DNA of 35,986 nucleotides from Dysgonomonas sp. 521. Its GTDB lineage: Bacteria > Bacteroidota > Bacteroidia > Bacteroidales > Dysgonomonadaceae. Positions 16,135 through 23,291 of this stretch are shown in pieces. Positions within the stretch are counted from its first letter, which is position 1. Every line of letters begins with the position of its first letter. A program made the position numbers and the translations under genes. The notes beneath the pieces are model-generated. The model was not told the DNA's origin. It worked only from the letters and a program-made list of their open reading frames with translations, and ran no database searches. Location: assembly GCF_010501055.1 (NCBI RefSeq), contig NZ_QVMO01000041.1, forward strand, positions 1 through 35,986, read 5' to 3'.

Positions 16135-16491
16135 ATGAATACTACATCTATCAAAATAGAAGAAGGACGGGTAACTATCCGTCCGGTGACGGGTGGCATT
16201 TGGCTTACCCAGCACGAAATAACAGACCTTTTCGGTGTTTTTATTTCAGCAATAGGCAGTAATATCCGTTCTATACTAAAAAATGAGATATTACAAGAAG
16301 ATACAGTTTGCCGCCATAAGGATAACGGCAACGGCAGTATATTGACACTCTATAATCTGGAAATGATAACGGCGCTGGCTTTCCGGCTCAAATCCCGACA
16401 AGCACAGTATTTCCGTGAGTGGATTATCGAACAAGCATTACATCCTGTCATACTTTGGAAAATTCCCGGTATGGATGCTATGCTGAATTGA
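16135..16491 (+). CDS. Truncated RhuM-family protein (N-terminal part only)
   Basis: This 118-residue protein matches the start of the RhuM (virulence/antirepressor-like) family: IWLTQHEITDLFGV, SIGSN-type turn, a TVCRHKDNGNG segment, then YNLEMITALAFRLKSRQAQYFREWI. Complete RhuM proteins are about 300 residues, so the C-terminal domain is missing, and the tail after the REWI helix (HPVILWKIPG) does not look like the family. ATG 16135 follows the integrase stop by one base; an earlier in-frame ATG at 16048 overlaps the integrase. It shares the integrase transcript and ends at a strong terminator. Role unknown; possibly a remnant. Confidence 0.75.
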   Translation: MNTTSIKIEEGRVTIRPVTGGIWLTQHEITDLFGVFISAIGSNIRSILKNEILQEDTVCRHKDNGNGSILTLYNLEMITALAFRLKSRQAQYFREWIIEQALHPVILWKIPGMDAMLN

Positions 16492-16505
16492 TTGCTATAT
16501 GCCGA

Positions 16506-16544
16506 AAACAAGAAACGACCCTATTTGTGGGTCGTTTCTTGTTT
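16506..16544. terminator. Strong bidirectional terminator between the integrase operon and the HTH genes
   Basis: A perfect 16-bp stem (16506-16521 with 16529-16544) encloses the 7-base loop TATTTGT. The A-rich start and T-rich end let it work in both directions, and it sits exactly between two convergent genes. Confidence 0.9.
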
Positions 16545-16851
16545 ATACCAATTTCTGCTGGTCGATGGTTTGCCGTCGAGAATCTTCCAGATATTGCTGT
16601 ATTTCAGATTCTTTATAAAGGATTTTACCACAGATCAAGTAATAGGGAATAGTTCCTGCGGAACGGTATTCCTGCAATGTTCGGCGGCTTACTCTCAATC
16701 GTTCTGAAAGCTCCCGGTCGGTAACGAATCGTTGCCCGTTAAAAGAACGACGGGAAGGAACTTCCAGTTTTTCAATCAGGCTACTTGCCTTTTCCAACCG
16801 CCGGAAAAGGTCGGCCACACGCGGATCGCTTCTTTCAATCAAATTATTCAT
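16543..16851 (-). CDS. Excisionase-type helix-turn-helix protein
   Basis: This 102-residue protein has a MerR/excisionase-like winged helix (HTH_17) at about 44-90: VTDRELSERLRVSRRTLQEYRSAGTIPYYLICGKILYKESEIQQYL in overview, with the recognition helix at RVSRRTLQEYR. The N-terminal 35 residues form a helix with heptad spacing. Such paired small HTH genes beside integrases in Bacteroides elements often act as recombination directionality factors (Xis). It begins 3 bases after the stop of the upstream HTH gene, so both come from one transcript. Confidence 0.85.
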   Translation of the reverse strand: MNNLIERSDPRVADLFRRLEKASSLIEKLEVPSRRSFNGQRFVTDRELSERLRVSRRTLQEYRSAGTIPYYLICGKILYKESEIQQYLEDSRRQTIDQQKLV

Positions 16852-16854
16852 AGC

Positions 16855-17145
16855 CTACATTTTTTTCGGTTGATGAGCCGAAGATTGCAGAAGTTTTTGC
16901 ACATCTTCCGGTTTGTAACGTATCTTATATTCTATGCGGCTATAAGGTAGCAGCCCCTTTTCCCGATAACTTTGCAGGGTACGTTTGGTTATATCCAATA
17001 TTTCGCAAACGTCCTGATTGTCCAGCCATTTTTTCAGACCTAAATCTTCCTGTCGGCGGTACAATCTTTCCGCCTTTTCCTCAATGTCTCCTACACGCTG
17101 CGCTAAGGTGTCGAAGACTTTTATACTCATACTAATTATTTCCAT
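16855..17145 (-). CDS. Excisionase-type helix-turn-helix protein, first gene of the pair
   Basis: This protein has 96 residues, or 91 if the second ATG at 17130 is used. A charged helix (QRVGDIEEKAERLYRRQED) leads into an HTH_17 domain with recognition helix DITKRTLQSYREKG and the wing LLPYSRIEYKIRYK. It is a paralogue of the next gene in the same transcript, and both probably contact DNA near the element ends or regulate excision. A TATTTTTG box on the minus strand (complement of 17174-17181), 28 bases upstream, is a plausible -7 element. Repeated CTATTT words further upstream may be its own operators. Confidence 0.85.
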   Translation of the reverse strand: MEIISMSIKVFDTLAQRVGDIEEKAERLYRRQEDLGLKKWLDNQDVCEILDITKRTLQSYREKGLLPYSRIEYKIRYKPEDVQKLLQSSAHQPKKM

Positions 17146-17617
17146 ATTTCTACGTCTTGTATTCCCGGAGAAACAAAAATAGATATTCCTATTTATCTAT
17201 TTACCGCTCTATTTTTCTATGGCATAGAGTGGCTACCAACTAAATCAGACTGGCAGCCAAGACAGATCAATCGCCCATAAATTCGGCGGTTGTAGAGATT
17301 GTTTTTCATAATAACCAATCACTGATATAGTTTTTTTCTACTGTTCCCTCGATATAACGTCTTCCTCATTCTTTGTATGCCTGGTAAGAGCCGGTTTTAT
17401 TGATGGTTCAGTTGTCAGCAGCAAAGGTATTTCCGGCGTTCACGCCCCTGCAAGATCAAGCCGCCGTGCGGTTTTGCAAAAAATCTTCCTCTTTCCCTAC
17501 GGGCGAGCGTATTTCCTGTAAAAATCTTGACATGGGCTAACGCCTACCTTTTTATAGCTCCTGAAACAGAACTCATCATACCGGCTCCGTCACGGCATAA
17601 AAAAAAAGTCAGACGTT
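17146..17617. other. Intergenic control region, 472 bases, with CTATTT repeats and a hairpin cluster
   Basis: Near the HTH promoter lie direct repeats CTATTTA at 17189 and 17197 and CTATTTT at 17209, plus an inverted CTATTTTT copy at about 17174-17182. Further right, at about 17450-17490, a hairpin CCGC-CGT-GCGG followed by TTTT is nested inside TGCAA/TTGCA and AAGAT/ATCTT arms. No gene is convincing before 17618. It could hold the divergent promoters of the HTH genes and of the rightward block. Confidence 0.5.
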
Positions 17618-17857
17618 ATGAGAACAATAGAAAAAATACAAAGGAAACAGGAATCTATCAACCTTCCATCCAGCATAAAATTGGTGGTAAAGATAGTAGC
17701 GACCGCAGTAGGTTTCTATGTGTGGGGCATCGACTTTATTTGGGTGGTTTTGGGCGTGGTTTTCTGTTGGAATATCCTAAAGGGTATCGCATCCTGCCTT
17801 TTCTCTCTCATCGCGCTGATAGGCTTTTTCTGGTTTTTATTCACTTACATTTTTTAA
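17618..17857 (+). CDS. Small membrane protein
   Basis: This 79-residue protein has a basic start (MRTIEKIQRKQE) and two hydrophobic stretches (about 22-50 and 56-78). Family unknown. It lies 11 bases before the next gene in a different frame and opens the rightward PcfK/PcfJ block, which supports it being real. Small membrane proteins of this kind are common in conjugative elements. Confidence 0.6.
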   Translation: MRTIEKIQRKQESINLPSSIKLVVKIVATAVGFYVWGIDFIWVVLGVVFCWNILKGIASCLFSLIALIGFFWFLFTYIF

Positions 17858-17868
17858 TCCCGACAGTT

Positions 17869-18861
17869 ATGAGCAAAGTATTTTTATTAGGAGCAAACAA
17901 GGAGATAGACAGAGCCAAACAAGTGGTAGAGATTAATCAGATTATCCAAATGGAGGGTTATAGTTACGACAGGTATGTAGTGTACGAAATCCGCAAAAAC
18001 GATTGGGGCATTGCTTACAAGTTGATTAACCAGCGGACAAAGGAATTTTATACTACCGACATTATTCGACCATTGAAAGAAAAATTCGGTATCGGTTATT
18101 ACTATGACAGCGAGAACCCGCAATTCATGGACAGTTTCGAGGTGGCGATACTTCTTCAGCAAGCAAAGGACAAGAAGAAATCCGAAGACAAGAAAGCCGA
18201 GCAGGAAAAAATCAGAGTAGAACAGGTTAAGGAAATCGGGCGCAAACGCTTTGCCGAAATATTCCCCGAAGATGCACAGGCGGTTATCGTGGCACGTTTA
18301 AGACAAAACGAGAGCGACAGCTATACCGACTACTACTCATACAGCACACAACGGACGGTTATCATAGGTTTTTCAAAGCACAAAAGGGACTTGTTTTCCG
18401 AAATGCGTAAACACGCATCCAATTTTGAGGAAACCGCCTATTTAGCCGAGTTTAACGAGGATTACGAACACCGTGAAAAGTACAGTATGGGCGATGGTTA
18501 TTACTTGGGAAAAAGCAAGTATAGCGGTTGGATAATCGAGAAAGAGCCTGTATATAACCGTGAACGCACGATTGAAGATTTTGCCTACACCGCAGGGAAC
18601 GAAGATAATATACACCTCTCAAAGACCGATACAATGCCACAAAGCAAACCGACAGAGGAAAACACAGGCGGTTGCACATTGGTCGAGTATTCAGCCAAAG
18701 CAGTAGCCGTTTTCGGAGATACCAAGTCAATCAAAGACGAACTTAAAGCAATGGGCGGACGCTTTAACAGCCGATTGACATTCAACGGTAAGAAGTTGGC
18801 AGGTTGGATTTTTCCTAAATCCCAAGAGCAACGTTTAGCCTATTATTTCGGATTAAATTAA
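17869..18861 (+). CDS. Unknown ICE protein with C-terminal GGRFN/GWIF domain
   Basis: The start at MSKVFLLGANKEID (ATG 17869) gives 330 residues; the frame is open back to 17527 but that part overlaps the small membrane gene and looks non-coding. The N-terminal part (1-100) is mixed alpha/beta, followed by a Lys/Glu-rich coiled coil (about 98-130). The last 60 residues form a compact unit with YSAKAVAVFGDTK, LKAMGGRFN, and AGWIFP. A similar FGDTK...GG-F/W-N...GWIF pattern is, from memory, seen in other Bacteroidetes mobile elements and in some large DNA viruses; its function is not established. It precedes PcfK- and PcfJ-like genes. Confidence 0.75.
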   Translation: MSKVFLLGANKEIDRAKQVVEINQIIQMEGYSYDRYVVYEIRKNDWGIAYKLINQRTKEFYTTDIIRPLKEKFGIGYYYDSENPQFMDSFEVAILLQQAKDKKKSEDKKAEQEKIRVEQVKEIGRKRFAEIFPEDAQAVIVARLRQNESDSYTDYYSYSTQRTVIIGFSKHKRDLFSEMRKHASNFEETAYLAEFNEDYEHREKYSMGDGYYLGKSKYSGWIIEKEPVYNRERTIEDFAYTAGNEDNIHLSKTDTMPQSKPTEENTGGCTLVEYSAKAVAVFGDTKSIKDELKAMGGRFNSRLTFNGKKLAGWIFPKSQEQRLAYYFGLN

Positions 18862-18907
18862 GTATTCACACGGGGTGGAGCAATTCGCCCCACAAATCCC
18901 AAGAACG

Positions 18908-19336
18908 ATGAAAACAGAAAATAAAGCAACCGATTACTTCAAAGTAACGATACAGAGTTATTTGGAACAGAGAGCGCAGACCGATGAACTGTTTGCCCCT
19001 GTCTATGCCAAGCCGAACAAGAACATAGACGATTGTATAACCTATATTCTCAACTATGTGCAACAAAGCGGAATATGCGGTTTTTCGGATGATGAAATTT
19101 ACTCCCTTGCCCTGCATTACTACGATGAGGATAGTATCGAGGTAGGCAAGCAAATCAACTGCAATGTGGTGGTAAACCACGCCATTATTCTGACTGATGA
19201 GGAAAAGGCACAGGCACGGCAAAAAGCCATTCAGAAAGTACAGGACGAAGCCTATGCCAAAATGAAACAGGGTAACGCCAAGCCGAAAGCCAAGCAACCC
19301 GAAGTCAATAATATACCCAACCTATTCAATTTTTGA
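18908..19336 (+). CDS. PcfK-like protein
   Basis: Starting at ATG 18908 (MKTENKATDYFKVTIQSYL), this 142-residue protein matches the PcfK-like family of Bacteroidetes conjugative elements, named after a gene of the enterococcal plasmid pCF10. Recognisable parts are the N-terminal helix, NKNIDDCITYILNYVQQSG, and ALHYYDEDSIEVG, ending in an Ala/Lys/Gln-rich helix. The frame extends 11 codons upstream to 18875 without support. It is 3 bases before the PcfJ-like gene. Its molecular role in transfer is unknown. Confidence 0.85.
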   Translation: MKTENKATDYFKVTIQSYLEQRAQTDELFAPVYAKPNKNIDDCITYILNYVQQSGICGFSDDEIYSLALHYYDEDSIEVGKQINCNVVVNHAIILTDEEKAQARQKAIQKVQDEAYAKMKQGNAKPKAKQPEVNNIPNLFNF

Positions 19337-19339
19337 GCC

Positions 19340-20632
19340 ATGAAACCGCAGAATAAATACCAAAAACAAGTAGTAGAAGCGAGTAGAACCCTGCCGAAAC
19401 TCACAAAAGAGCAAATTCAATGGGGTTATGAAAACGGTATCGACCATATCGGGCGCAGAACTGATAAAGGAGTAATAACCTGTACTAAATGCGGTCATTC
19501 GTGGCAGGGAGCAGGGTATTTGGTTGCAACATTAACGGACTGTAACTGTCCGAACTGTAATACCAAACTAAAGGTAGAAACCACCAAGAAACGAACATTC
19601 AACGCTCGTTACTACATGACAGTAGTAACCGCCCATGCAGGTTATCAGGTATTACGCTCTGTAATGCTATTCTGTTCGGTAAAGGTCGGAGAAACGCCTA
19701 AATACGACTATTCAGAAGTTATGCAACGGTGGATTGCTCCCAATGGTAAACATTGCACATTCGCAAAACTCCGTCAGACAATGGGTACTTGCTACTATGA
19801 TGCGTGGATATTCCATACCGATTTGGAATTGCGTAGCGAAAACAGCAATAACAAGTTTTACATAAATGTATATGACAAAATATTTACAGGCGTGGTTTAC
19901 CCCCGAATGAAGCTAATCCCCGAACTGAAAAGAACAGGCTACAAAAAGGGATTATACGGACAAAAGCCGTTAGACCTGTTCCGTACCCTGTTGACTGATA
20001 GCCGAGCCGAAATGCTTATGAAGACAGGATACACCAAGCTATTAAAACGCATCATGGACAGCGGTTGGAAGAATATCGACAAGTATTGGCAATCCGTCCG
20101 CATCTGCATCCGAAACGGCTACAAAATCAACGATGCAACACTTTGGTGCGACTATATAGACAATCTCCGTTTCTTCGGCAAAGACCTGTATAACGCCAAA
20201 TATGTATGCCCGACAGACCTCAAAGCCGAGCATGACCGATATATGCTGAAGAAAGCCAAAGCCGATGCACAAGCGGAATTGGAAAAGCAACTTGAAAAAG
20301 AAGCCGAATTTAGAACGATTAAAGCTAAGTTTTTCGGACTTATATTTTCCGATGGGCGTATCAGTGTCCGTGTACTTGAAAGCGTACAGGAAATAGTAGC
20401 AGAGGGACAAGCGATGCACCATTGTGTAGGTGGCTATTCGACCAAAGAAGATTCCCTTATCCTTTCGGCAACCATTGACGGCAAACGCATTGAAACCGTA
20501 GAGGTATCTATTTCCAAACTGAAAGTTATCCAATGCAGGGGATTATGCAACAAAAACAGCAAGCACCATAATCAGATAGTTTCACTTGTAAACAACAATA
20601 TGCCACTTATAGAACAACGATTGGCAGCATAA
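19340..20632 (+). CDS. PcfJ-like protein
   Basis: This 430-residue protein has an N-terminal zinc-ribbon-like cysteine set (C48, C51, C68, C70, C73) and the PcfJ hallmark near the C-terminus, GQAMHHCVGGYSTKEDS, followed by KVIQCRGLCNKNSK. A charged helix (about 300-330) links the two parts. PcfJ-like proteins accompany PcfK in Bacteroidetes conjugative elements; the HHCVGGY motif suggests a metal-binding or catalytic site, but no activity is known to me. The 3-base gap to PcfK indicates an operon. Confidence 0.88.
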   Translation: MKPQNKYQKQVVEASRTLPKLTKEQIQWGYENGIDHIGRRTDKGVITCTKCGHSWQGAGYLVATLTDCNCPNCNTKLKVETTKKRTFNARYYMTVVTAHAGYQVLRSVMLFCSVKVGETPKYDYSEVMQRWIAPNGKHCTFAKLRQTMGTCYYDAWIFHTDLELRSENSNNKFYINVYDKIFTGVVYPRMKLIPELKRTGYKKGLYGQKPLDLFRTLLTDSRAEMLMKTGYTKLLKRIMDSGWKNIDKYWQSVRICIRNGYKINDATLWCDYIDNLRFFGKDLYNAKYVCPTDLKAEHDRYMLKKAKADAQAELEKQLEKEAEFRTIKAKFFGLIFSDGRISVRVLESVQEIVAEGQAMHHCVGGYSTKEDSLILSATIDGKRIETVEVSISKLKVIQCRGLCNKNSKHHNQIVSLVNNNMPLIEQRLAA

Positions 20633-20663
20633 CGAATTAATCATCAAAATAATACATAATGAT

Positions 20664-21338
20664 ATGAAAAGGTGTAGAATAGTAAAAACAGAGAACGGCT
20701 TTAGCGTAAGAGGTACAAACTTCCTTCATCACTGTGATGCAGATTTGTACGCCTACACGTTAGCAAACGCCATCAACAACAACAGGAAAATAATCTATGT
20801 TTCAGGCGTGGAAGAAGCCCTTGAAAAGTACAGGGAGTTAGAGGGAACAGGTAATGAAGATTGGTTGCGGTTGTGCTGGCGAAGGAATGCAGGATGCTAT
20901 TTGCATACACACAATATCTACGCTCTAAAGGACAATGTAATACAGGATAACCCATACCAATGGTATAGGGATGCCGACCAATGGTGGGAGTTTATGACCA
21001 ACGAAATAAAATCGGTCATTTCGGGTATAGACAGCCAAACGGCAACGGATTATCATTACCGTATATTTTGGGGTAAGGTGCAACAACAGGATAGAGAGAA
21101 TATTCATACATATTGGAAACACTGTAAAGGTATAATAACACTTGACGAAGACGATGCGCACTCCTTGCAAATAGAAATCATTAGCGAATTGGCAGACCTG
21201 CAACTTGAAGCCGAGTATAACAAAGACCGTGAGGATATGTGCGACGAAAACGGCTCATTTTACGAAGAATATCAAGACAGGTTTAACGACATCTACGATG
21301 ATATAGAAGACTGCCTATTAAATAATGCCTTTAAATAA
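20664..21338 (+). CDS. Unknown acidic ICE protein
   Basis: This 224-residue protein is soluble and rich in Asp, Glu, Tyr and Trp, with a central YQWYRDADQWWEFM segment and a very acidic C-terminal third (NKDREDMCDENGSFYEEYQDRF in part). No family recognised. It follows the PcfJ-like gene by 31 bases on the same strand and is followed 8 bases later by another unknown gene. The acidity and length could fit a DNA mimic (anti-restriction), but that is speculation. Confidence 0.7.
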   Translation: MKRCRIVKTENGFSVRGTNFLHHCDADLYAYTLANAINNNRKIIYVSGVEEALEKYRELEGTGNEDWLRLCWRRNAGCYLHTHNIYALKDNVIQDNPYQWYRDADQWWEFMTNEIKSVISGIDSQTATDYHYRIFWGKVQQQDRENIHTYWKHCKGIITLDEDDAHSLQIEIISELADLQLEAEYNKDREDMCDENGSFYEEYQDRFNDIYDDIEDCLLNNAFK

Positions 21339-21346
21339 ATGATGAT

Positions 21347-21823
21347 ATGAAAGCAAAAGAAGTAAACGAAGAATTGATTGGAAAACGATGCAAGTGCGTA
21401 TTTAGCGGACTTATGGTTACGGGAATAATCGAGGATATAAAAATAAGTGAACACACCGCAGAAGTATTGGTACACTACGATAAACCTCATCAATGGGGAA
21501 ACGGTCTTTATCAAACAGGATGGTCATTTGCCCGTCTGCATGACGATTTCGGCTCACTCCGACACCTTGAAATAATAGATGAAAACTACAAAACCACTAA
21601 GGTAGAGTTTGCACGGAGCATTGAAGAAATAGACAAAATGTTTGCAGACGGATATAAAAATTGGGGTGCAGTAAACCTTAAAGAGTGGATAGACAGTTAT
21701 GAAAGTACCCGTTTTACACAAATCGACACTCATACGGCTATTATCACATCTGAATACAATATGAACCATGTCAAAGAGTGGTTATCTGGTAATATCGCAT
21801 CAACAATCCATGATATGATATAA
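21347..21823 (+). CDS. Unknown ICE protein
   Basis: This 158-residue protein begins with a small beta-barrel-like stretch (LIGKRCKCVFSGLMVTGIIEDI), continues with HYDKPHQWGNGLYQTGWSFARLHD and ends in a helical part. No signal peptide or membrane segment. Family unknown. It sits tightly in the same block, 8 bases after the preceding stop and 3 bases before the next start. Confidence 0.7.
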   Translation: MKAKEVNEELIGKRCKCVFSGLMVTGIIEDIKISEHTAEVLVHYDKPHQWGNGLYQTGWSFARLHDDFGSLRHLEIIDENYKTTKVEFARSIEEIDKMFADGYKNWGAVNLKEWIDSYESTRFTQIDTHTAIITSEYNMNHVKEWLSGNIASTIHDMI

Positions 21824-21826
21824 GCC

Positions 21827-21979
21827 ATGTATATACTATTCATTGGCTTTCGGAAATTGGGTGAGTTTCCGACCATACACGAAGCCAAGAAATACGCCCA
21901 AGAGAGCGAGGAAACAGGGGTTTTCTCGCTCATCGGAGAGAATTACAGGGATAGTTGGTATAAATCAAAAAATCAATGA
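21827..21979 (+). CDS. Small 50-residue ICE protein
   Basis: ATG 21827 opens a 50-codon frame (MYILFIGFRKLGEF...RDSWYKSKNQ). It starts 3 bases after the previous stop and ends 1 base before the next start, so it closes the gap exactly. That spacing and its codon use favour a real gene. The sequence FPTIHEAKKYAQESEETGVFSLI looks like one helix with strands. Function unknown. Confidence 0.6.
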   Translation: MYILFIGFRKLGEFPTIHEAKKYAQESEETGVFSLIGENYRDSWYKSKNQ

Positions 21980-21980
21980 A

Positions 21981-22346
21981 ATGGAACTTAAAATTAAAGA
22001 CCTCACAGGGGCAACAATCGAAGTAACCGATTTGGATGCTGCCATTGACGAATGTAAGCGTTGTAAAGACAGTCCATATAAAATGGAATGCGGACATACC
22101 GTAGGCGAAAATTATGCCTATATGTTGGAACAGCTACTCCCGATTCAACAGCAAAACCGTCGTTCACGTTGGTTAGAAGGTACTGAAATGCGTTATAATC
22201 AAGGCAAGCGTTTCACGAAAATGGACATTGCCTATGAAATTGGTCGGCATGAGCCGTATCATCCTGCATCCTTGTATTGGGATAGTTTACACAGGGAAGA
22301 ACTTGTAACGTTCTTCAATGATATGTTTGGAACTGATATAACATAA
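21981..22346 (+). CDS. Unknown ICE protein, last gene of the rightward block
   Basis: The best start is ATG 21981 (MELKIKDLTGATIEVTDLDAA), giving 121 residues; an upstream frame from 21843 overlaps the 50-residue gene. It has a cysteine cluster (CKRCKDSPYKMECGH) at about 30-44 and several aromatic residues towards the end (EPYHPASLYWDSLHREE). No family recognised. A strong terminator follows the stop. Confidence 0.7.
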   Translation: MELKIKDLTGATIEVTDLDAAIDECKRCKDSPYKMECGHTVGENYAYMLEQLLPIQQQNRRSRWLEGTEMRYNQGKRFTKMDIAYEIGRHEPYHPASLYWDSLHREELVTFFNDMFGTDIT

Positions 22347-22350
22347 ACGG

Positions 22351-22371
22351 ACGGCGGATTTTTTCCGCCGT
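22351..22371. terminator. Terminator after the rightward ICE block
   Basis: ACGGCGGA and TCCGCCGT form a perfect 8-bp stem around TTTTT, followed by ACTTTTT. It lies between convergent genes. Confidence 0.85.
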
Positions 22372-22414
22372 TACTTTTTCCATGAGCCGGAGAATGAGCG
22401 GGAGAAAAAGTAAC
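22370..22414. repeat. 11-bp perfect inverted repeat
   Basis: GTTACTTTTTC (22370-22380) and GAAAAAGTAAC (22404-22414) are exact complements with a 23-base purine-rich spacer. It overlaps the end of the terminator and marks the edge between the ICE backbone block and the cargo genes. It could be a second terminator for the leftward cargo transcript or the edge of an inserted segment. Confidence 0.65.
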
Positions 22415-22437
22415 AAAAAGCCCTTAACTGAAAATTT

Positions 22438-23250
22438 CTATTTGAAATTGTTAACACGTTCAATATACTCATCTTGTTTTTCCTCAATAACGAAAAACAT
22501 TATATACTCATATAATGCTGTTTTCAAATGGTCAACATTGCCCTTTATTAGAGCGTCATAGCAGTCATTAAAACGACTTAAATCCCGTATGCAATCAAAA
22601 TCAGCTATCGTATATTCAATCTCACCACTATTGGGATTTACTTTAAAGAAGAAAGCATCAGGATATAATTCTATATTATTTTTAGATGCCTTTCCCATAT
22701 CACCTTTAGCATAAAGCCAAAAAGAATTTAAGTTACTGATATAGCTTACTCTATTATTATACACCTCTCCTTCAGCACCTCTAACAATTTTTTTATCTCT
22801 TAATTGGTCAAAAACTCCTTCCTCTGCGACTTTATCAATGCCATTTTCTGATATTCTTTTGATAATTCCGTTGAAGTCGAACTCTTTACACTGCTCATTC
22901 TCAAATTGGGTGGGGCTATCAGAATTTATGATTTTCATAAATATATCTCCACACGTTGAACACCCCCGTACAGTGTTTGGGCTAACAAAATATCCACAGG
23001 ATGTATCTGCATTCAGATCTTCAGCTTCAATCTCCTGTTCACTTATTTTGACATACTTTTTAAGGGTCGGTAAACCTGCTTTAGAGATAAGTTCAAATGC
23101 AGCTATATTTTCATCCACTTTACCCGGTTTACCATGTTTTCTCACAACGGAAACTTCTTGACCGTTCTCATTGATTGTAATACGTTCTACAATCCAGTGC
23201 CCCCCTTTACCTATAATATTACTCTCTTGGGGAATCATAATAATATACAA
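22438..23250 (-). CDS. Kinase-like protein (atypical), partner of the HExxH protein
   Basis: This 270-residue cytoplasmic protein shows the landmarks of a small-molecule or protein kinase fold: a glycine-rich loop IIGKGGHWIVE (12-22), a lysine in VSVVRK (38), a helix with E53 (ENIAAFELISKAG), a possible catalytic stretch with D184 and N191/N192 (AKGDMGKASKNN), and a metal-binding IADFD (215-219). Spacing of the catalytic Asp and Asn is larger than usual, so it could be a pseudokinase or a remote family. Three cysteines (C85, C97, C100) lie between the lobes. It follows the HExxH gene by 41 bases with no terminator between, so both are one transcript. No named family recognised. Confidence 0.65.
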   Translation of the reverse strand: MYIIMIPQESNIIGKGGHWIVERITINENGQEVSVVRKHGKPGKVDENIAAFELISKAGLPTLKKYVKISEQEIEAEDLNADTSCGYFVSPNTVRGCSTCGDIFMKIINSDSPTQFENEQCKEFDFNGIIKRISENGIDKVAEEGVFDQLRDKKIVRGAEGEVYNNRVSYISNLNSFWLYAKGDMGKASKNNIELYPDAFFFKVNPNSGEIEYTIADFDCIRDLSRFNDCYDALIKGNVDHLKTALYEYIMFFVIEEKQDEYIERVNNFK

Positions 23251-23291
23251 CTAATCATTTTCCAACCAAATATTTCTATAAAAACTTAAAT

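Noticed and set aside
17527..17868. N-terminal extension of the GGRFN/GWIF protein
   Set aside because: Overlaps the small membrane protein in another frame and reads like non-coding sequence; the protein starts sensibly at 17869.
21843..21980. N-terminal extension of the last gene of the rightward block
   Set aside because: Overlaps the 50-residue gene out of frame; ATG 21981 fits the tight spacing.
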